Assembly (NCBI GenBank): GCA_025057015.1
Contig: JANWYG010000003.1
Span: 124,001-188,000, forward strand
Origin: Blastocatellia bacterium
Lineage (GTDB): Bacteria; Acidobacteriota; Blastocatellia; Chloracidobacteriales; JADJPF01
Direction: 5' to 3'
DNA length: 64,000 nt
Shown here: positions 26,034 through 35,164 of the stretch, piece after piece
Layout of the letters: each line of letters opens with the position of its first letter
How positions within the stretch are numbered: position 1 is the first letter of the stretch
Program-made: the position numbers and the translations under genes
The notes under the pieces: generated by a model
What the model saw: the letters and a program-made list of their open reading frames with translations, nothing else
Told to the model about the DNA's origin: nothing
The model's database searches: none

Positions 26034-28220
26034 TCAATATGAAATTGATTTGTGTAGTTTGGCACGTAGCCTTAGGGCATTGGTGAGAACTGAGAGGCTC
26101 GAAAGTGACATGGCAGCTGCAGCTAGTATGGGCGAAAGAGTAATGCCTAATGTGTGAAAGACACCTGCAGCAACTGGTATTAAAACGGCATTGTATGCCA
26201 TTGCCCAGAAAAGATTCTGTCGGACGTTTTTCATAGTTTCTATTGACAGCGTTATGGCACTAGTGACCCCGCAAAGATTGTCCCGCACGAGCACTACTGA
26301 AGCTGTTTCTACGGCAATATCTGTGCCTGTACCTATTGCTATGCCCACGTCTGCGGCTGCTAGCGCCGGGGCATCGTTGATACCGTCACCTACAAAGACA
26401 ATTTGTCGGTTTTTCCTGAGTCTCCTGACTATATCTGCTTTTTCTAAGGGAAGCGTTTCTGCATACACTTCTGTCACGTTGAGCTGGCTAGCTACGGCTT
26501 CTGTAGATTTGCGCGAATCGCCGCTTACGATGACTATCCGTTTACCTAAGCTACGAAGTTTATTCATAGCTATGCAAGCAGAGCTTTTGAGCGGATCTGT
26601 TATCTGAATGGCTGCAGCAAACTGCCCATCTATTGCAACGTATACTGAAGAACCTTCGTCATTTGTGTGTAGCTGTACGCCGTTTGCCTGTAGGTAGCGC
26701 TTAGAGCCGACTTGTAGGTAATGACCTCCTACATAGCCTGCGATGCCTTGTCCAGGTGTAACTTCGTGCTTTTCTACGGGTAGCAGTTCTTGTGATACTA
26801 ATGAGGTTATTGCCTTTGCTAGAGGATGTTCAGAGACTGCTTCAAGTGAGGCGACAAGTCGTAGCAGCTCTTCTTTAGCCATATCAGTGTAGACAGCAAC
26901 TGCTGATACTTTCGCTTTCCCTTCAGTGAGAGTGCCAGTCTTGTCAAAAATGATAGTATCTGTCTCACTAAGTAACTGTAGAGCCTGAGCATTACGGACA
27001 AGAAGTCCATGCTTTGCGGCTGCTAGAATCGCTATCGCAACAGAAACCGGCGTAGCTAGGCCTACGGCGCAGGGACAAGCGACTATTAATACCGACACAG
27101 CTGATAGCATTGCTTGTGGCAAGGTTCCGTATGCTAGCCAAAACAAGAACGTGATAGCGGCTATCACTGTTACAATCGGGACAAAGTAGGCTACAACTTT
27201 GTCAGCTAGTTGCTGTATAGGTGGGCGGGAAGCCTGTGCTTCGGCTACTGTCTTGATGATTCCAGCAAGTACGGTAGCCTCGCCAGTAGCGGTGATGCTG
27301 AACTTGAAGCTTCCAGCTTGATTGATGGTACCAGCGATTACTTTGTCGCCTACGCCCTTGTAAACCGGTGTAGCTTCCCCAGTCAGCATAGATTCGTCTA
27401 TGTAGCTGCTGCCGTCGACTATGATCCCGTCTGCTGGTATACGTTCGCCGGGTTTGACTAATACTGTGTCTCCTACGGAGAGCTTTTCTATATGTATCTC
27501 TATCGCTTGTGTACCTTTAATGACCGTAGCAAAGACAGGCTGTAGGGTTATCAAAGCGTATAACGACTCGGCGGTTTTTCTTTTAGACTTAGCTTCTATA
27601 TACTTGCCCAACAGTACCAAAGTGATGATCGTCGCTGAAGTCTCGTAGTAAACTTGAGCTGTACCTTCGGGCAGTATTGTTGGCAGATACGTAGCTACCA
27701 GCGAATAGCTGTAAGCAGCGCTAGTACCTATCATCACTAGAGCATTCATGTCTGGAGCAAGTGCCCGAAGTGAAGCCAGACCGTGCCTGTAGAACCGTAG
27801 TCCCGGCCAGAATTGGACTGCTGAGGCAAGTATAGAGGCGAGGATACACCATCGCTGCTCGTCAAGTAGCTGCATTACTGCCATATGTAGCGATGGTAGA
27901 AGCATCGTCATTTCTACTACCAGAAGCGGTATCGTCAGTACTAAAGCAGCTGAAAGCGACCGTCTGATAGCTACGTCGTCGTCCTCTTGGGAGCTGAAGA
28001 CCGACGTCTTAACTGTAGCACTATATCCAGCAACTCTTATCGTATCTAAGAGCTTCTGCGGGGTTATAAGTTCGGCTACGTACTCTACTACCGCTTCTTC
28101 AGTTGCTAGATTGACTTGTGCAGTAAGGACACCGTTTGCTTTAGACAGCGCTCTTTCGATCCTGCGTACACAGGCAGCACAGGTCATACCTGTAACCGAG
28201 AGGATTATCTTATGTGGCAT
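26034..28220 (-). CDS. copA: copper-exporting P1B-type ATPase
   Basis: Pumps Cu(I) out of the cytoplasm using ATP. The N-terminal metal-binding domain has GMTCAACVRR (CxxC). The membrane domain has the copper-site motif VACPCAVGLA (CPC), the phosphorylation loop is FDKTGTLTEG, the actuator loop has TGEATP, and the hinge is VGDGINDAPAL. The 728-aa length with one metal-binding domain is ordinary. It overlaps copZ by 11 bases and ends the six-gene minus-strand operon. Confidence 0.95.
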   Translation of the reverse strand: MPHKIILSVTGMTCAACVRRIERALSKANGVLTAQVNLATEEAVVEYVAELITPQKLLDTIRVAGYSATVKTSVFSSQEDDDVAIRRSLSAALVLTIPLLVVEMTMLLPSLHMAVMQLLDEQRWCILASILASAVQFWPGLRFYRHGLASLRALAPDMNALVMIGTSAAYSYSLVATYLPTILPEGTAQVYYETSATIITLVLLGKYIEAKSKRKTAESLYALITLQPVFATVIKGTQAIEIHIEKLSVGDTVLVKPGERIPADGIIVDGSSYIDESMLTGEATPVYKGVGDKVIAGTINQAGSFKFSITATGEATVLAGIIKTVAEAQASRPPIQQLADKVVAYFVPIVTVIAAITFLFWLAYGTLPQAMLSAVSVLIVACPCAVGLATPVSVAIAILAAAKHGLLVRNAQALQLLSETDTIIFDKTGTLTEGKAKVSAVAVYTDMAKEELLRLVASLEAVSEHPLAKAITSLVSQELLPVEKHEVTPGQGIAGYVGGHYLQVGSKRYLQANGVQLHTNDEGSSVYVAIDGQFAAAIQITDPLKSSACIAMNKLRSLGKRIVIVSGDSRKSTEAVASQLNVTEVYAETLPLEKADIVRRLRKNRQIVFVGDGINDAPALAAADVGIAIGTGTDIAVETASVVLVRDNLCGVTSAITLSIETMKNVRQNLFWAMAYNAVLIPVAAGVFHTLGITLSPILAAAAMSLSSLSVLTNALRLRAKLHKSISY

Positions 28221-28422
28221 CGTTTAAACTGAGCAGTTCGTAGCCAGCTTCTGCTATAGCGGCTTTGAGTTTTGCAAGATCATATTCCTTAGTCTCTATT
28301 ACTGCCCGGCCTATTTGGACCTCTTTGGCTTCTAAGCCGGCTTCCTGTAGTGCTTTGCGTATGGCATGGCAACAATGCTCACAGCTCATACCCTGAATAA
28401 CAAGCTCTATTAACATATTCAT
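28210..28422 (-). CDS. copZ: CopZ-like copper chaperone
   Basis: A 70-aa heavy-metal-associated domain protein with the Cu(I)-binding motif GMSCEHC near the N-terminus and a ferredoxin-like beta-alpha-beta pattern ending AEAGYELL. Small free-standing HMA proteins next to copA deliver Cu(I) to the pump. It overlaps copA by 11 bases and the upstream YCF48-like gene by 4. An alternative ATG lies two codons in. Confidence 0.88.
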   Translation of the reverse strand: MNMLIELVIQGMSCEHCCHAIRKALQEAGLEAKEVQIGRAVIETKEYDLAKLKAAIAEAGYELLSLNDAT

Positions 28423-29345
28423 CTTGCCTTTTTAAACAGAATACCTTTTGCTGATGTTACGAAGAACGAGTTTTTGGCTACAGCTATGTCTGTTAAGTTA
28501 GCTTTGCGAGCGAGCTGAAAGACTGTCCATCGCTTACCGCCGTCGCTGCTAGAAACTATTGTACCTGCTGCACCGACAGCTAAGAGATTTTGTCCATCGT
28601 TTGTTATTGCCCGCAATAGCCTGTCGGTGCCTGATTCCAGCTTTTGCCAAGCGTCGCTGTTAGTGGTTTCTAAAATTGTTCCGCCTTCGCCAACTATTAT
28701 TACTCGATCTTTGAGTATTATGGCATCGTAGAAAGCCAGATCGTAACCAACAAACTGTTTAGTCCAAGTTTTGCCACTGTCATATGACCATAAAACGGTG
28801 CCTGACTCACCGGTGATTATGCCACGTCCATCTTCCGAAACTGTTATACTCCAAAGATCTTCAGTCGTCTCAGTGTTCAACTTGCTCCAGCTGTTGCCAC
28901 CATCAGTAGTGTGGAGTAGCAGTCCTTCTGCACCAACAACCCAACCTGTACTTTCGTCGAACATACTTAACGAGTTCAATATCTCGGTTCCTGTGCGCAA
29001 CGTGCGCCAGCTTCTACCACCATTTTCTGTAACTATTATCGTGCCTGCATAACCTATAGCGTAACCACGGTGGCGATCGAGAAAGTCTACGTCGGTAAGA
29101 AATTCTGTTACTTTGCCGATGTTGTACCAGCTTTTTCCTCCATCAATAGTTTGTATTACGGCGCCTTCTATCTGCCCGATATCGCCTACTATCCAGCCTA
29201 AGGAACCATCTTCGAGGAAGTCTATGGCGTTCAGGCTAAGTTGTGAGACAAGTTGTTCGCTCCATTGCTCGCTCTTGGAAGGTGTTGTAGCAGATTGAGC
29301 ACAACAAGTGAAGAGTAGCAAGATCAGTATCAGATGGTTTCTCAT
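28419..29345 (-). CDS. exported YCF48-like beta-propeller protein
   Basis: 308 aa with a signal peptide (about 1-20) and repeated beta-propeller blades of the YCF48/BNR kind. The repeats contain TTDGGNSWSKL, TENGGRSWRTL, SYDSGKTWTKQ and SSDGGKRWTVF with intervening GWVVG/GYAIG segments. YCF48 (HCF136) assists photosystem II assembly in phototrophs. In heterotrophs this repeat occurs in many exported proteins of unknown role, and no photosystem genes are present here. It sits inside the copper/cell-wall operon with 4-base overlaps on both sides. Confidence 0.85.
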   Translation of the reverse strand: MRNHLILILLLFTCCAQSATTPSKSEQWSEQLVSQLSLNAIDFLEDGSLGWIVGDIGQIEGAVIQTIDGGKSWYNIGKVTEFLTDVDFLDRHRGYAIGYAGTIIVTENGGRSWRTLRTGTEILNSLSMFDESTGWVVGAEGLLLHTTDGGNSWSKLNTETTEDLWSITVSEDGRGIITGESGTVLWSYDSGKTWTKQFVGYDLAFYDAIILKDRVIIVGEGGTILETTNSDAWQKLESGTDRLLRAITNDGQNLLAVGAAGTIVSSSDGGKRWTVFQLARKANLTDIAVAKNSFFVTSAKGILFKKAR

Positions 29346-30862
29346 CGGTTTAGCTTCAGACTCTGATGCGATGATGATAGAAGCGATATGACTTTATCTT
29401 GGAATTCTCGCATCTTTTGTTGTCCGCCGGGATGATTATTGATGAGGATGCTGAAGACTAGTTCGTCGCCATGAGCGGTAGTAATATAGCCAGACAGCGC
29501 GCTTACATTCGCCAAGGTACCGGTTTTGGCTCTAACTCGCTGTTGTAGTGCTACATTTTTGCGGTTAGCAAGAGTACCGTCTAAGCCGATAACGGGCAGG
29601 GATTTCTCAAAGTCTGCAGCTATTTGACTCTTGGCAACATACCTGAGCAACGAAACTATGCTTGACGCGTTTGTCAAGGATCGGCGCGACAAGCCGCTTC
29701 CGTCATAAAACACCACGCGGCCATCGAGCTGCTTACGACTTAGCCAGTCTTTTAGAACCTCTATACCTGCTTGATCACTGTCGATGCTAGGATTACCAAG
29801 CTCTCGACCGAGAACACGCAGTAACAGCTCAGCGTAGAGATTATTGCTGAATTTGTTGATTATCCTAACAAGTTCTGTAAGTGGTGGTGACTCAACATAC
29901 GCTAGCTCTAGCATCTCAGATGGGTTTGTCGGAAGTGCTTCCGATAGCAGGGAACTATCGGCTAGCTTTATGTTGCCGGAAATTGAGATACCAGCTTTTT
30001 CGAGAGCAGATTTAAACAAGATTGCCGCTAGTCTTGCAGGTTGATATATAGAGACAGGACAAGCGAATCCAGCATCGTCTTTTGGTATGCTACCCCATAC
30101 AAGCAATTTGTTGTTTTCTAGCCCGCGATGTAGACCTATGTCGCGCTTTCCACGTGCTGCAGTAGTGCGACAAAGGTTTTTTACTGTGACGTAGCCTACA
30201 TCTGGAGAGACAGTCACTTCTGCAAGCTCACCGACCTGAGTTGGTCGTATGTGCACTTCGAAGCTATTGTCTAGGATGCTTAAGGCACTGAGTTGAGAAC
30301 CGTATGGCCATTGTATGTCTAGCCATTCCCAACCATAACCGAGTGAGGTCCCTTTAAAATAACTCTCGTCAGCTATGATATTTCCCTCGATGCGCTTTAT
30401 GCCTTTATTGCGTAGTTGATCAACAAGGCTACTCAGACCGTCGATCGAGTTGAAACGACTTTTGAAACTTGGATCACCTCGGCCATATAGTACTATATCA
30501 CCTTCTAGCTTGCCGTTTCTGTCAGGTAGCGATCGAGCTAGTACCGAGGTTCTTATTTTATAATTTCGTCCAAGTAGCTCTAATGCCACTGCCGTAGTGT
30601 AGAGTTTTAAATTAGATGCAGGTACTAGCAGGCGTTCGGCATCTCGGGCATATATCGTCTCGCCGCTATCTCTATGTTGTATGAGTATGCTTACAGAACT
30701 AGCAGCCATTTCGGCTTCAGCGAGCAAGGCATTTATTTGACTGCTAAGCCGTCTTGCTGCTCTTGTTTTTGGGGCTAAAGAGGGCGAATGCTGGTTTTCT
30801 ACTTGTGCAGAAACAGTTATTGCTGCCAAGATGACGGCTACTGTCTTTACTGTCTGTTTCAA
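29342..30862 (-). CDS. dacB: D-alanyl-D-alanine carboxypeptidase/endopeptidase (PBP4 type, S13)
   Basis: A periplasmic penicillin-binding protein that trims or cleaves peptidoglycan cross-links. It has a signal peptide and the three active-site motifs: SxxK as PASNLKLY (about residue 82), SxN as KFSNNLYAE, and KTG as AKTGTLANVS. The large insert between the first two motifs (about residues 95-290) and the 506-aa length are typical of peptidase family S13/DacB. It overlaps its neighbours on both sides by 4 bases. Confidence 0.92.
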   Translation of the reverse strand: MKQTVKTVAVILAAITVSAQVENQHSPSLAPKTRAARRLSSQINALLAEAEMAASSVSILIQHRDSGETIYARDAERLLVPASNLKLYTTAVALELLGRNYKIRTSVLARSLPDRNGKLEGDIVLYGRGDPSFKSRFNSIDGLSSLVDQLRNKGIKRIEGNIIADESYFKGTSLGYGWEWLDIQWPYGSQLSALSILDNSFEVHIRPTQVGELAEVTVSPDVGYVTVKNLCRTTAARGKRDIGLHRGLENNKLLVWGSIPKDDAGFACPVSIYQPARLAAILFKSALEKAGISISGNIKLADSSLLSEALPTNPSEMLELAYVESPPLTELVRIINKFSNNLYAELLLRVLGRELGNPSIDSDQAGIEVLKDWLSRKQLDGRVVFYDGSGLSRRSLTNASSIVSLLRYVAKSQIAADFEKSLPVIGLDGTLANRKNVALQQRVRAKTGTLANVSALSGYITTAHGDELVFSILINNHPGGQQKMREFQDKVISLLSSSHQSLKLNR

Positions 30863-31533
30863 TTTCTTTCTCCAAAGATGTGAGCTAGAACTTCATCGGT
30901 TACATTATCAAGAGTAGATACTACTAACGATGCTTTGGTAGAGGCTAGCTCATCGATTGTGTAAGTATTAGCTACTGCGATGCACTTCATGCCGGCAGCT
31001 ATGGCTGAAGCTATGCCACCGACTGAATCTTCTATTGCAGTACAGTCTTGTGGCTCTAAGTTTAGGCAGTAGTCAGCGTTAAGCTGTTTAAGTGCCAGCA
31101 GATATCCTTCTGGATCTGGTTTACATCTAGTTATGTCTTCCGTGCTTACTATTACTTTAAAGAAAGGTGTGAGCTCAAACTTTGTTAGCACCTGAGCTAT
31201 TTCTGAGCGTCTTGCTCCAGAATTGATTGCCAGTAGATACCGGTCTGAGAGGCGGTGAATTAGTCTGATGGCATCAGGATAGATAGAAGTCTCTGAAGAG
31301 TTGAAATAGTGGGCCTTACGTTCTATTAAACTTCCGATATCTGGCATAGGTTTGGAGGCATTGCGAAAAGCTACGGCGAATGCTGTTTTGTCGTCGTAGG
31401 CCAGATAAAGGCGGTAATAGTCTGCGAGCGATATATGTATACCTTCTTCGGCGAGCACGCGCTGCAAGGCTGCAAAGTGTTTAGGCTCACTGTTGGCTAT
31501 TACTCCGTCGAAATCAAATATGACTGCTTTCAT
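30859..31533 (-). CDS. HAD-superfamily phosphatase/phosphomutase (beta-phosphoglucomutase-like)
   Basis: A 224-aa HAD hydrolase with nucleophile motif FDFDGVIANSEP, motif II Ser/Thr in LLAINSGA, motif III Lys in KPDPEGY and motif IV ED in AIEDSVGGI. The helical cap after motif I resembles the beta-phosphoglucomutase/phosphoglycolate phosphatase subfamily. Substrate cannot be read from the sequence. It overlaps both neighbours by 4 bases. Confidence 0.85.
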   Translation of the reverse strand: MKAVIFDFDGVIANSEPKHFAALQRVLAEEGIHISLADYYRLYLAYDDKTAFAVAFRNASKPMPDIGSLIERKAHYFNSSETSIYPDAIRLIHRLSDRYLLAINSGARRSEIAQVLTKFELTPFFKVIVSTEDITRCKPDPEGYLLALKQLNADYCLNLEPQDCTAIEDSVGGIASAIAAGMKCIAVANTYTIDELASTKASLVVSTLDNVTDEVLAHIFGERN

Positions 31534-31955
31534 TTTCCTTCACCGAAGGCTGTTACGACGATGCTTCGCCGTAGTGGTCTGGCGCGGTGTTCCCATATAT
31601 AAACTGCTTGCCAAGTGCCTAGTGCGAGCCGGCCAGCAACGATTGGTATTTGCAATGAAACGCCACAGAGCATGCTGCGCAGGTGTGCCGGCATGTCGTC
31701 TCGTCCCTCGAGATCATGCTCCCAGTCAAAATCTTCAGGTACATAACATTTCATCCATCGCTCTAGATCGCGTAGTACCGTAGGATCTGAGTTTTCTTGA
31801 ATGCAGATGCTTGCTGAAGTGTGTTGTAGAAATAGGTTACAGATTCCTGTGGAGATTTCGCTACGAGCTACTATGTCTTGAATACTAGAGGTGATGTCGA
31901 CTATACGGCGTGTGGCGTCTGCTTGCACTTCTATCGTTTCTTGATAAAGCTTCAC
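31530..31955 (-). CDS. YjbQ/UPF0047 family protein
   Basis: 141 aa, the full length of the YjbQ (UPF0047) family. It shows TGICNLFLQHTSASICIQEN, WEHDLEGRDDMPAHLR and GRLALGTWQAVYIWEHR, which include the conserved His and Glu/Asp positions. Some members have a secondary thiamin-phosphate synthase activity, but the physiological role is unclear. First gene of the six-gene operon that ends with copA. Confidence 0.92.
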   Translation of the reverse strand: MKLYQETIEVQADATRRIVDITSSIQDIVARSEISTGICNLFLQHTSASICIQENSDPTVLRDLERWMKCYVPEDFDWEHDLEGRDDMPAHLRSMLCGVSLQIPIVAGRLALGTWQAVYIWEHRARPLRRSIVVTAFGEGK

Positions 31956-31980
31956 TAGCAGCTACTCCTTGAATATGAGA

Positions 31981-32009
31981 TTGCTCAGTTATAAGGATCA
32001 TGATACAAA
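31981..32009 (+). promoter_or_regulatory. candidate promoter for the 32.0-33.6 kb genes
   Basis: TTGCTC (31981-31986), a 17-base spacer and TACAAA (32004-32009) in the divergent spacer, 25 bases before the start of the small gene at 32034. Both boxes are imperfect. Confidence 0.35.
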
Positions 32010-32033
32010 AAAGACACAGATTGCGGAGAGGGT

Positions 32034-32351
32034 ATGAATAAAAAAGGAGCTACGAAGAAAACTGAAAGAAGCTATCAGCTGGGTGACGAAGTTTCGTATG
32101 CTACGCCGAACGGTATGATGTATGGCACTGTGGTACGAGTAATAAGCGATCCGTCTTCACCGGCTGTAGAGGTAGAGTTTGAGGATGGTAAACGCGAGAT
32201 CAAGAAGGTTCGTGATAGAGCTCTACATCTTGTGCGTAGAGCAAGTGGTAAAAGTGAGTTAGACGAAAGACGACAAGAACCGCTACGTCAGCGTGACACT
32301 GAGATAGAGGAAGTTCGTCGTAGTGATCAGCGGCGCGGGAGGTACAGGTGA
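32034..32351 (+). CDS. small basic protein of unknown function (SH3/KOW-like barrel plus charged tail)
   Basis: I do not recognise a named family. The protein has 105 aa. The first half (about residues 12-65) reads as a small beta-barrel: YQLGDEVSYATPNGMMYGTV then VEVEFEDGKREIKKV, like an SH3 or KOW-type fold. The last 40 residues are strongly charged and Arg-rich. A GGAGAGG ribosome site precedes the ATG. It overlaps the HD hydrolase gene by 4 bases, so the two are co-translated. Confidence 0.75.
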   Translation: MNKKGATKKTERSYQLGDEVSYATPNGMMYGTVVRVISDPSSPAVEVEFEDGKREIKKVRDRALHLVRRASGKSELDERRQEPLRQRDTEIEEVRRSDQRRGRYR

Positions 32352-32959
32352 GTTTTGAAGTAAAAGCTCGCCTGCTTATTTTGCTCGACGGATACGTCGA
32401 GCAACAAGCACAGATGATAAAAAGCGCGCTAACGCTTGCTGAAGAAGTACATGCCGGGGCTTACCGCAAGCCTAGAAAAGGTGCCGATCAAGCAGACCCT
32501 TACATAGTTCATCCCATACGAGTAGCACTGATTTTGACAGAGGAGTTAGGGATAAATGATAGCGATATGATTATTGCTGCCTTGCTACACGATGTCGTAG
32601 AAGATAGTGGTGGCAGTGTTACGATAGCTTCTATCAGAACTCGTTTTGGAGCTACGGTAGCTGATATGGTAAATACTCTTACTAAGCCGTCGTCTTCAGA
32701 TGTCCCAAAGCAAATGCAGCTAGATAGTTACTACAAAGCGCTGCTAGCAGCACCGGAGAAGACTCGCAAAGTCAAGCTAGCTGATAGATTAGACAATATT
32801 CGCGAGGCGCTGCTTACTTCAGACGTGGCTTTTCAGCGTAGATATCTAGCTGAAACTGTCTCTTATTACTTACCTATGGCGCTTGCAACCGACAGTTACT
32901 TGTATTCTCAAATAAAAGATGCTTGCGAGAGGCTAAGCCTATTGCTAGATATGGCATGA
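32348..32959 (+). CDS. single-domain SpoT/Mesh1-like HD hydrolase
   Basis: 203 aa made of one HD domain of the RelA/SpoT hydrolase kind. It shows VHPIRVALIL, ALLHDVVEDSGG (the HD pair with the ED pair), FGATVADMVNTLTK and KLADRLDNIREAL. There is no synthetase, TGS or ACT domain, so it matches small alarmone hydrolases that remove pyrophosphate from (p)ppGpp. Its GTG start overlaps the stop of the preceding small gene, and its stop overlaps the PHP gene start (ATGA). Confidence 0.87.
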   Translation: MSFEVKARLLILLDGYVEQQAQMIKSALTLAEEVHAGAYRKPRKGADQADPYIVHPIRVALILTEELGINDSDMIIAALLHDVVEDSGGSVTIASIRTRFGATVADMVNTLTKPSSSDVPKQMQLDSYYKALLAAPEKTRKVKLADRLDNIREALLTSDVAFQRRYLAETVSYYLPMALATDSYLYSQIKDACERLSLLLDMA

Positions 32960-33582
32960 TAGTAGACTTACATGTTCATACCATCTACTCTGGTGACTCA
33001 CTGATAGCACCCGAGGAAGTAATAGATCAGGCTGTAGAGCTTGGCCTAGACGGCATTTGTATTACAGAACATGACTGCTATGAACTAAGCGGGGTAGCTG
33101 AACTGCTTGCTGAAAACATGCCGATTAAAGTTTTTCGCGGCGTAGAAGTCAGTACTGACCTTGGACATATGCTCGTCTACGGTGTAAGTGATTGGCAAAA
33201 TTTCCCAAAAGTAAAGCCAGTACCGGCGCAGATGCTGATAGATTTTGCACGAGAACGGGGAGGCGTATGTATTCCTGCGCATCCTTTTAGATTTGCCTCT
33301 GATGGAATTGCTGATCGCATAGAGACACTTGCGGGCATCTTTGCCATAGAAGGCTGGAATGGTCGCTGCGATGCCCAAGAAACACGCCTTGCACTTGATT
33401 ATGCAGAACGCTGCGGTTTGAAAGTGATAGGTGGTAGCGACGCGCATGTGCTAGGACATTTAGGTACTTGTGTAACGGTGTTTGAGAATCGCGTCGAGAC
33501 GATTGCTGAACTAGTCGCCGAATTGAAGGCAGGCCGCTTTGAAGCTTGTAGGCTGACTGTTTCTACCGAGTACTTTCTATAA
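32956..33582 (+). CDS. PHP-domain metal-dependent phosphoesterase
   Basis: A 208-aa PHP domain with the metal-binding signature LHVHTIYSGDS, the following ITEHDCYEL, an inner IPAHPFRF and the C-terminal GGSDAHVLGHLG. Stand-alone PHP proteins include phosphatases acting on nucleotides, histidinol phosphate or 3',5'-bisphosphates. The ATG at 32956 is chosen because it overlaps the previous stop in ATGA and starts just before the metal motif; an upstream in-frame ATG at 32923 lies inside the previous gene. Confidence 0.88.
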   Translation: MIVDLHVHTIYSGDSLIAPEEVIDQAVELGLDGICITEHDCYELSGVAELLAENMPIKVFRGVEVSTDLGHMLVYGVSDWQNFPKVKPVPAQMLIDFARERGGVCIPAHPFRFASDGIADRIETLAGIFAIEGWNGRCDAQETRLALDYAERCGLKVIGGSDAHVLGHLGTCVTVFENRVETIAELVAELKAGRFEACRLTVSTEYFL

Positions 33583-33658
33583 AAAGGAGCTGATATCTTG
33601 CCGAGTGTACAAGGTTGAGAGAACAGTGTATACGTGTTTGTAGTAGGGTTTGGTCGTG

Positions 33659-34465
33659 ATGAGAGAAGAAGCGATAGAAAAGTTTCATATAAGCAAGGAG
33701 CCTTTTTACTTACCAGTAAGAGACGAAGTAGATATTTTCTTAGCTGCATATAAATCTAAGCTGCCAGTTATGCTTAAAGGGCCTACTGGCTGTGGCAAGA
33801 CTCGGTTCGTCGAATACATGGCATGGAAGCTTGAACGTCCGCTAATTACCGTAGCTTGCCACGAGGACCTGTCTGCTACTGATTTGGTCGGACGTTTTTT
33901 GCTTGAAGGCGAACAGACAGTGTGGCATGACGGACCACTTACTCTTGCCGTAAAGCACGGTGCGATTTGCTATCTAGACGAAGTAGTAGAAGCCCGCAAG
34001 GACACCGTAGTTCTTGTGCATCCTTTAACGGACGATCGTAGAATCCTGCCTGTTGAGAAGCGAGGAGTGATACTTACTGCGCCAGACGATTTCTTACTGG
34101 TCGTGTCTTATAATCCAGGCTATCAGAGTGCAGTTAAAGAGCTCAAGCAATCAACGCGACAGCGCTTTATTAGCATCGAGTTTGACTATCCACCTACAGA
34201 GCTAGAAATAGAAATAGTTGTAAGAGAAGGTGGTGTAGATCCGACTACTGCGGCAGATTTGGTAAAAATAGGTCAAAAGATTCGCAATCTGAAAGGCCAC
34301 GGTTTAGAAGAAGGCGTCTCTACACGACTGCTTATCTATGCGGCACAGCTTATTGGCAGAGGCATCAAACCTGTCGTGGCTTGCGAAGTAGCTATTGCAA
34401 ATACTGTTACTGATGACAGAGACTTGCAAAAAAGCATAATGGAAATAGTCACTACTGTAATGTAA
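33659..34465 (+). CDS. CbbQ/NirQ/NorQ-type AAA+ ATPase
   Basis: 268-aa AAA+ protein of the MoxR superclass, CbbQ/NirQ branch. Walker A is GPTGCGKT, Walker B is AICYLDEV, and the sensor region is VSYNPGYQ followed by TRQRFI. Such ATPases work with a von Willebrand factor A partner (CbbO, NorD) to activate or remodel a metalloenzyme such as Rubisco or nitric oxide reductase. No VWA gene or such target lies next to it here, so the client is unknown. ATG 33659 is preferred over an upstream TTG. Confidence 0.87.
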   Translation: MREEAIEKFHISKEPFYLPVRDEVDIFLAAYKSKLPVMLKGPTGCGKTRFVEYMAWKLERPLITVACHEDLSATDLVGRFLLEGEQTVWHDGPLTLAVKHGAICYLDEVVEARKDTVVLVHPLTDDRRILPVEKRGVILTAPDDFLLVVSYNPGYQSAVKELKQSTRQRFISIEFDYPPTELEIEIVVREGGVDPTTAADLVKIGQKIRNLKGHGLEEGVSTRLLIYAAQLIGRGIKPVVACEVAIANTVTDDRDLQKSIMEIVTTVM

Positions 34466-34765
34466 TAGACTATTTGCCCTTACTGGCTTGGAAGGAATCT
34501 GCTGTATAAATTAAGTGACGATAGCGACGACCATGTCCTTTATTAACTTTATGAAAGCTAATCTCAGGGGCTTTTTAACTACATTCTGAGTTTATAGTTT
34601 CAATTTAGCCTCATCCCAGATTAAATCACCTACGCTATAGCTAATGTTTTGGAGTTTATTAGATCCTAGCTTTAATTGGATTCAATAATCGAGTTGATTT
34701 GTGTATTATTCGCTACGGACGCTAGGAGATTTTAACAGGTGGGTTTGATAGGAGGGGCTTTTTCA
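34466..34765. other. 300-base spacer without a gene
   Basis: A/T-rich spacer ahead of the PTS genes. No open frame with coding character, clear terminator or repeat was seen. TATTAT at about 34704 near TTGATT is a possible promoter fragment but has the wrong spacing. An AGGAG about 10 bases before GTG 34739 offers a second possible start for the EIIA gene. Confidence 0.5.
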
Positions 34766-35164
34766 GTGATAGGAGCAGTAATTGTCTCCCACGGTAAGCT
34801 GGCTGTCGAGCTGCTTTCTTCAGCAGAGACCATAGTAGGCAAGATCGATCACATGAGGGCTGTATCGATAGGTTGGTACGATGACGTAGATATGGCTCGC
34901 AAGCAGATAGCAGATGCTATAGTTAGCGTCGATGACGGTCAAGGCGTGTTAATATTGACCGATATGTTTGGTGGTACGCCGACAAATTTGGCTATGACCT
35001 TTTTAGATACGCACAAAGTGGAGGTATTGACCGGCGTCAATTTGGCGATGGTGATTAGAGTGGCCAATCAGAAGCCGGGTGAGACACTTAAGCTCCTTGC
35101 TAAAAAGACTAAAGAGCAAGGCCAAAACAGCATTTACCTTGCTAGTGAGATACTAAATGCTTAA
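34766..35164 (+). CDS. PTS EIIA, mannose family (EIIA-Man-like)
   Basis: A 132-aa EIIA-Man domain that would accept phosphate from HPr on the His in VIVSHGKLA (about residue 10). A second conserved stretch, LILTDMFGGTPTNLAM, follows. The GTG at 34766 (GTG ATA GGA) is chosen because family members begin MIG-VIVSHG; it follows GGAGGGG by 8 bases. GTG 34739 is an alternative. Its stop lies 8 bases inside the HPr gene. No EIIB/EIIC/EIID gene follows, so the role is more likely regulatory than transport. Confidence 0.9.
   Translation: MIGAVIVSHGKLAVELLSSAETIVGKIDHMRAVSIGWYDDVDMARKQIADAIVSVDDGQGVLILTDMFGGTPTNLAMTFLDTHKVEVLTGVNLAMVIRVANQKPGETLKLLAKKTKEQGQNSIYLASEILNA

Noticed and set aside
28419-29345. 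Photosystem II assembly factor (YCF48) as evidence for phototrophy
   Set aside because: The propeller repeat is widespread in exported proteins of heterotrophs, and no photosynthesis gene is present in the window.
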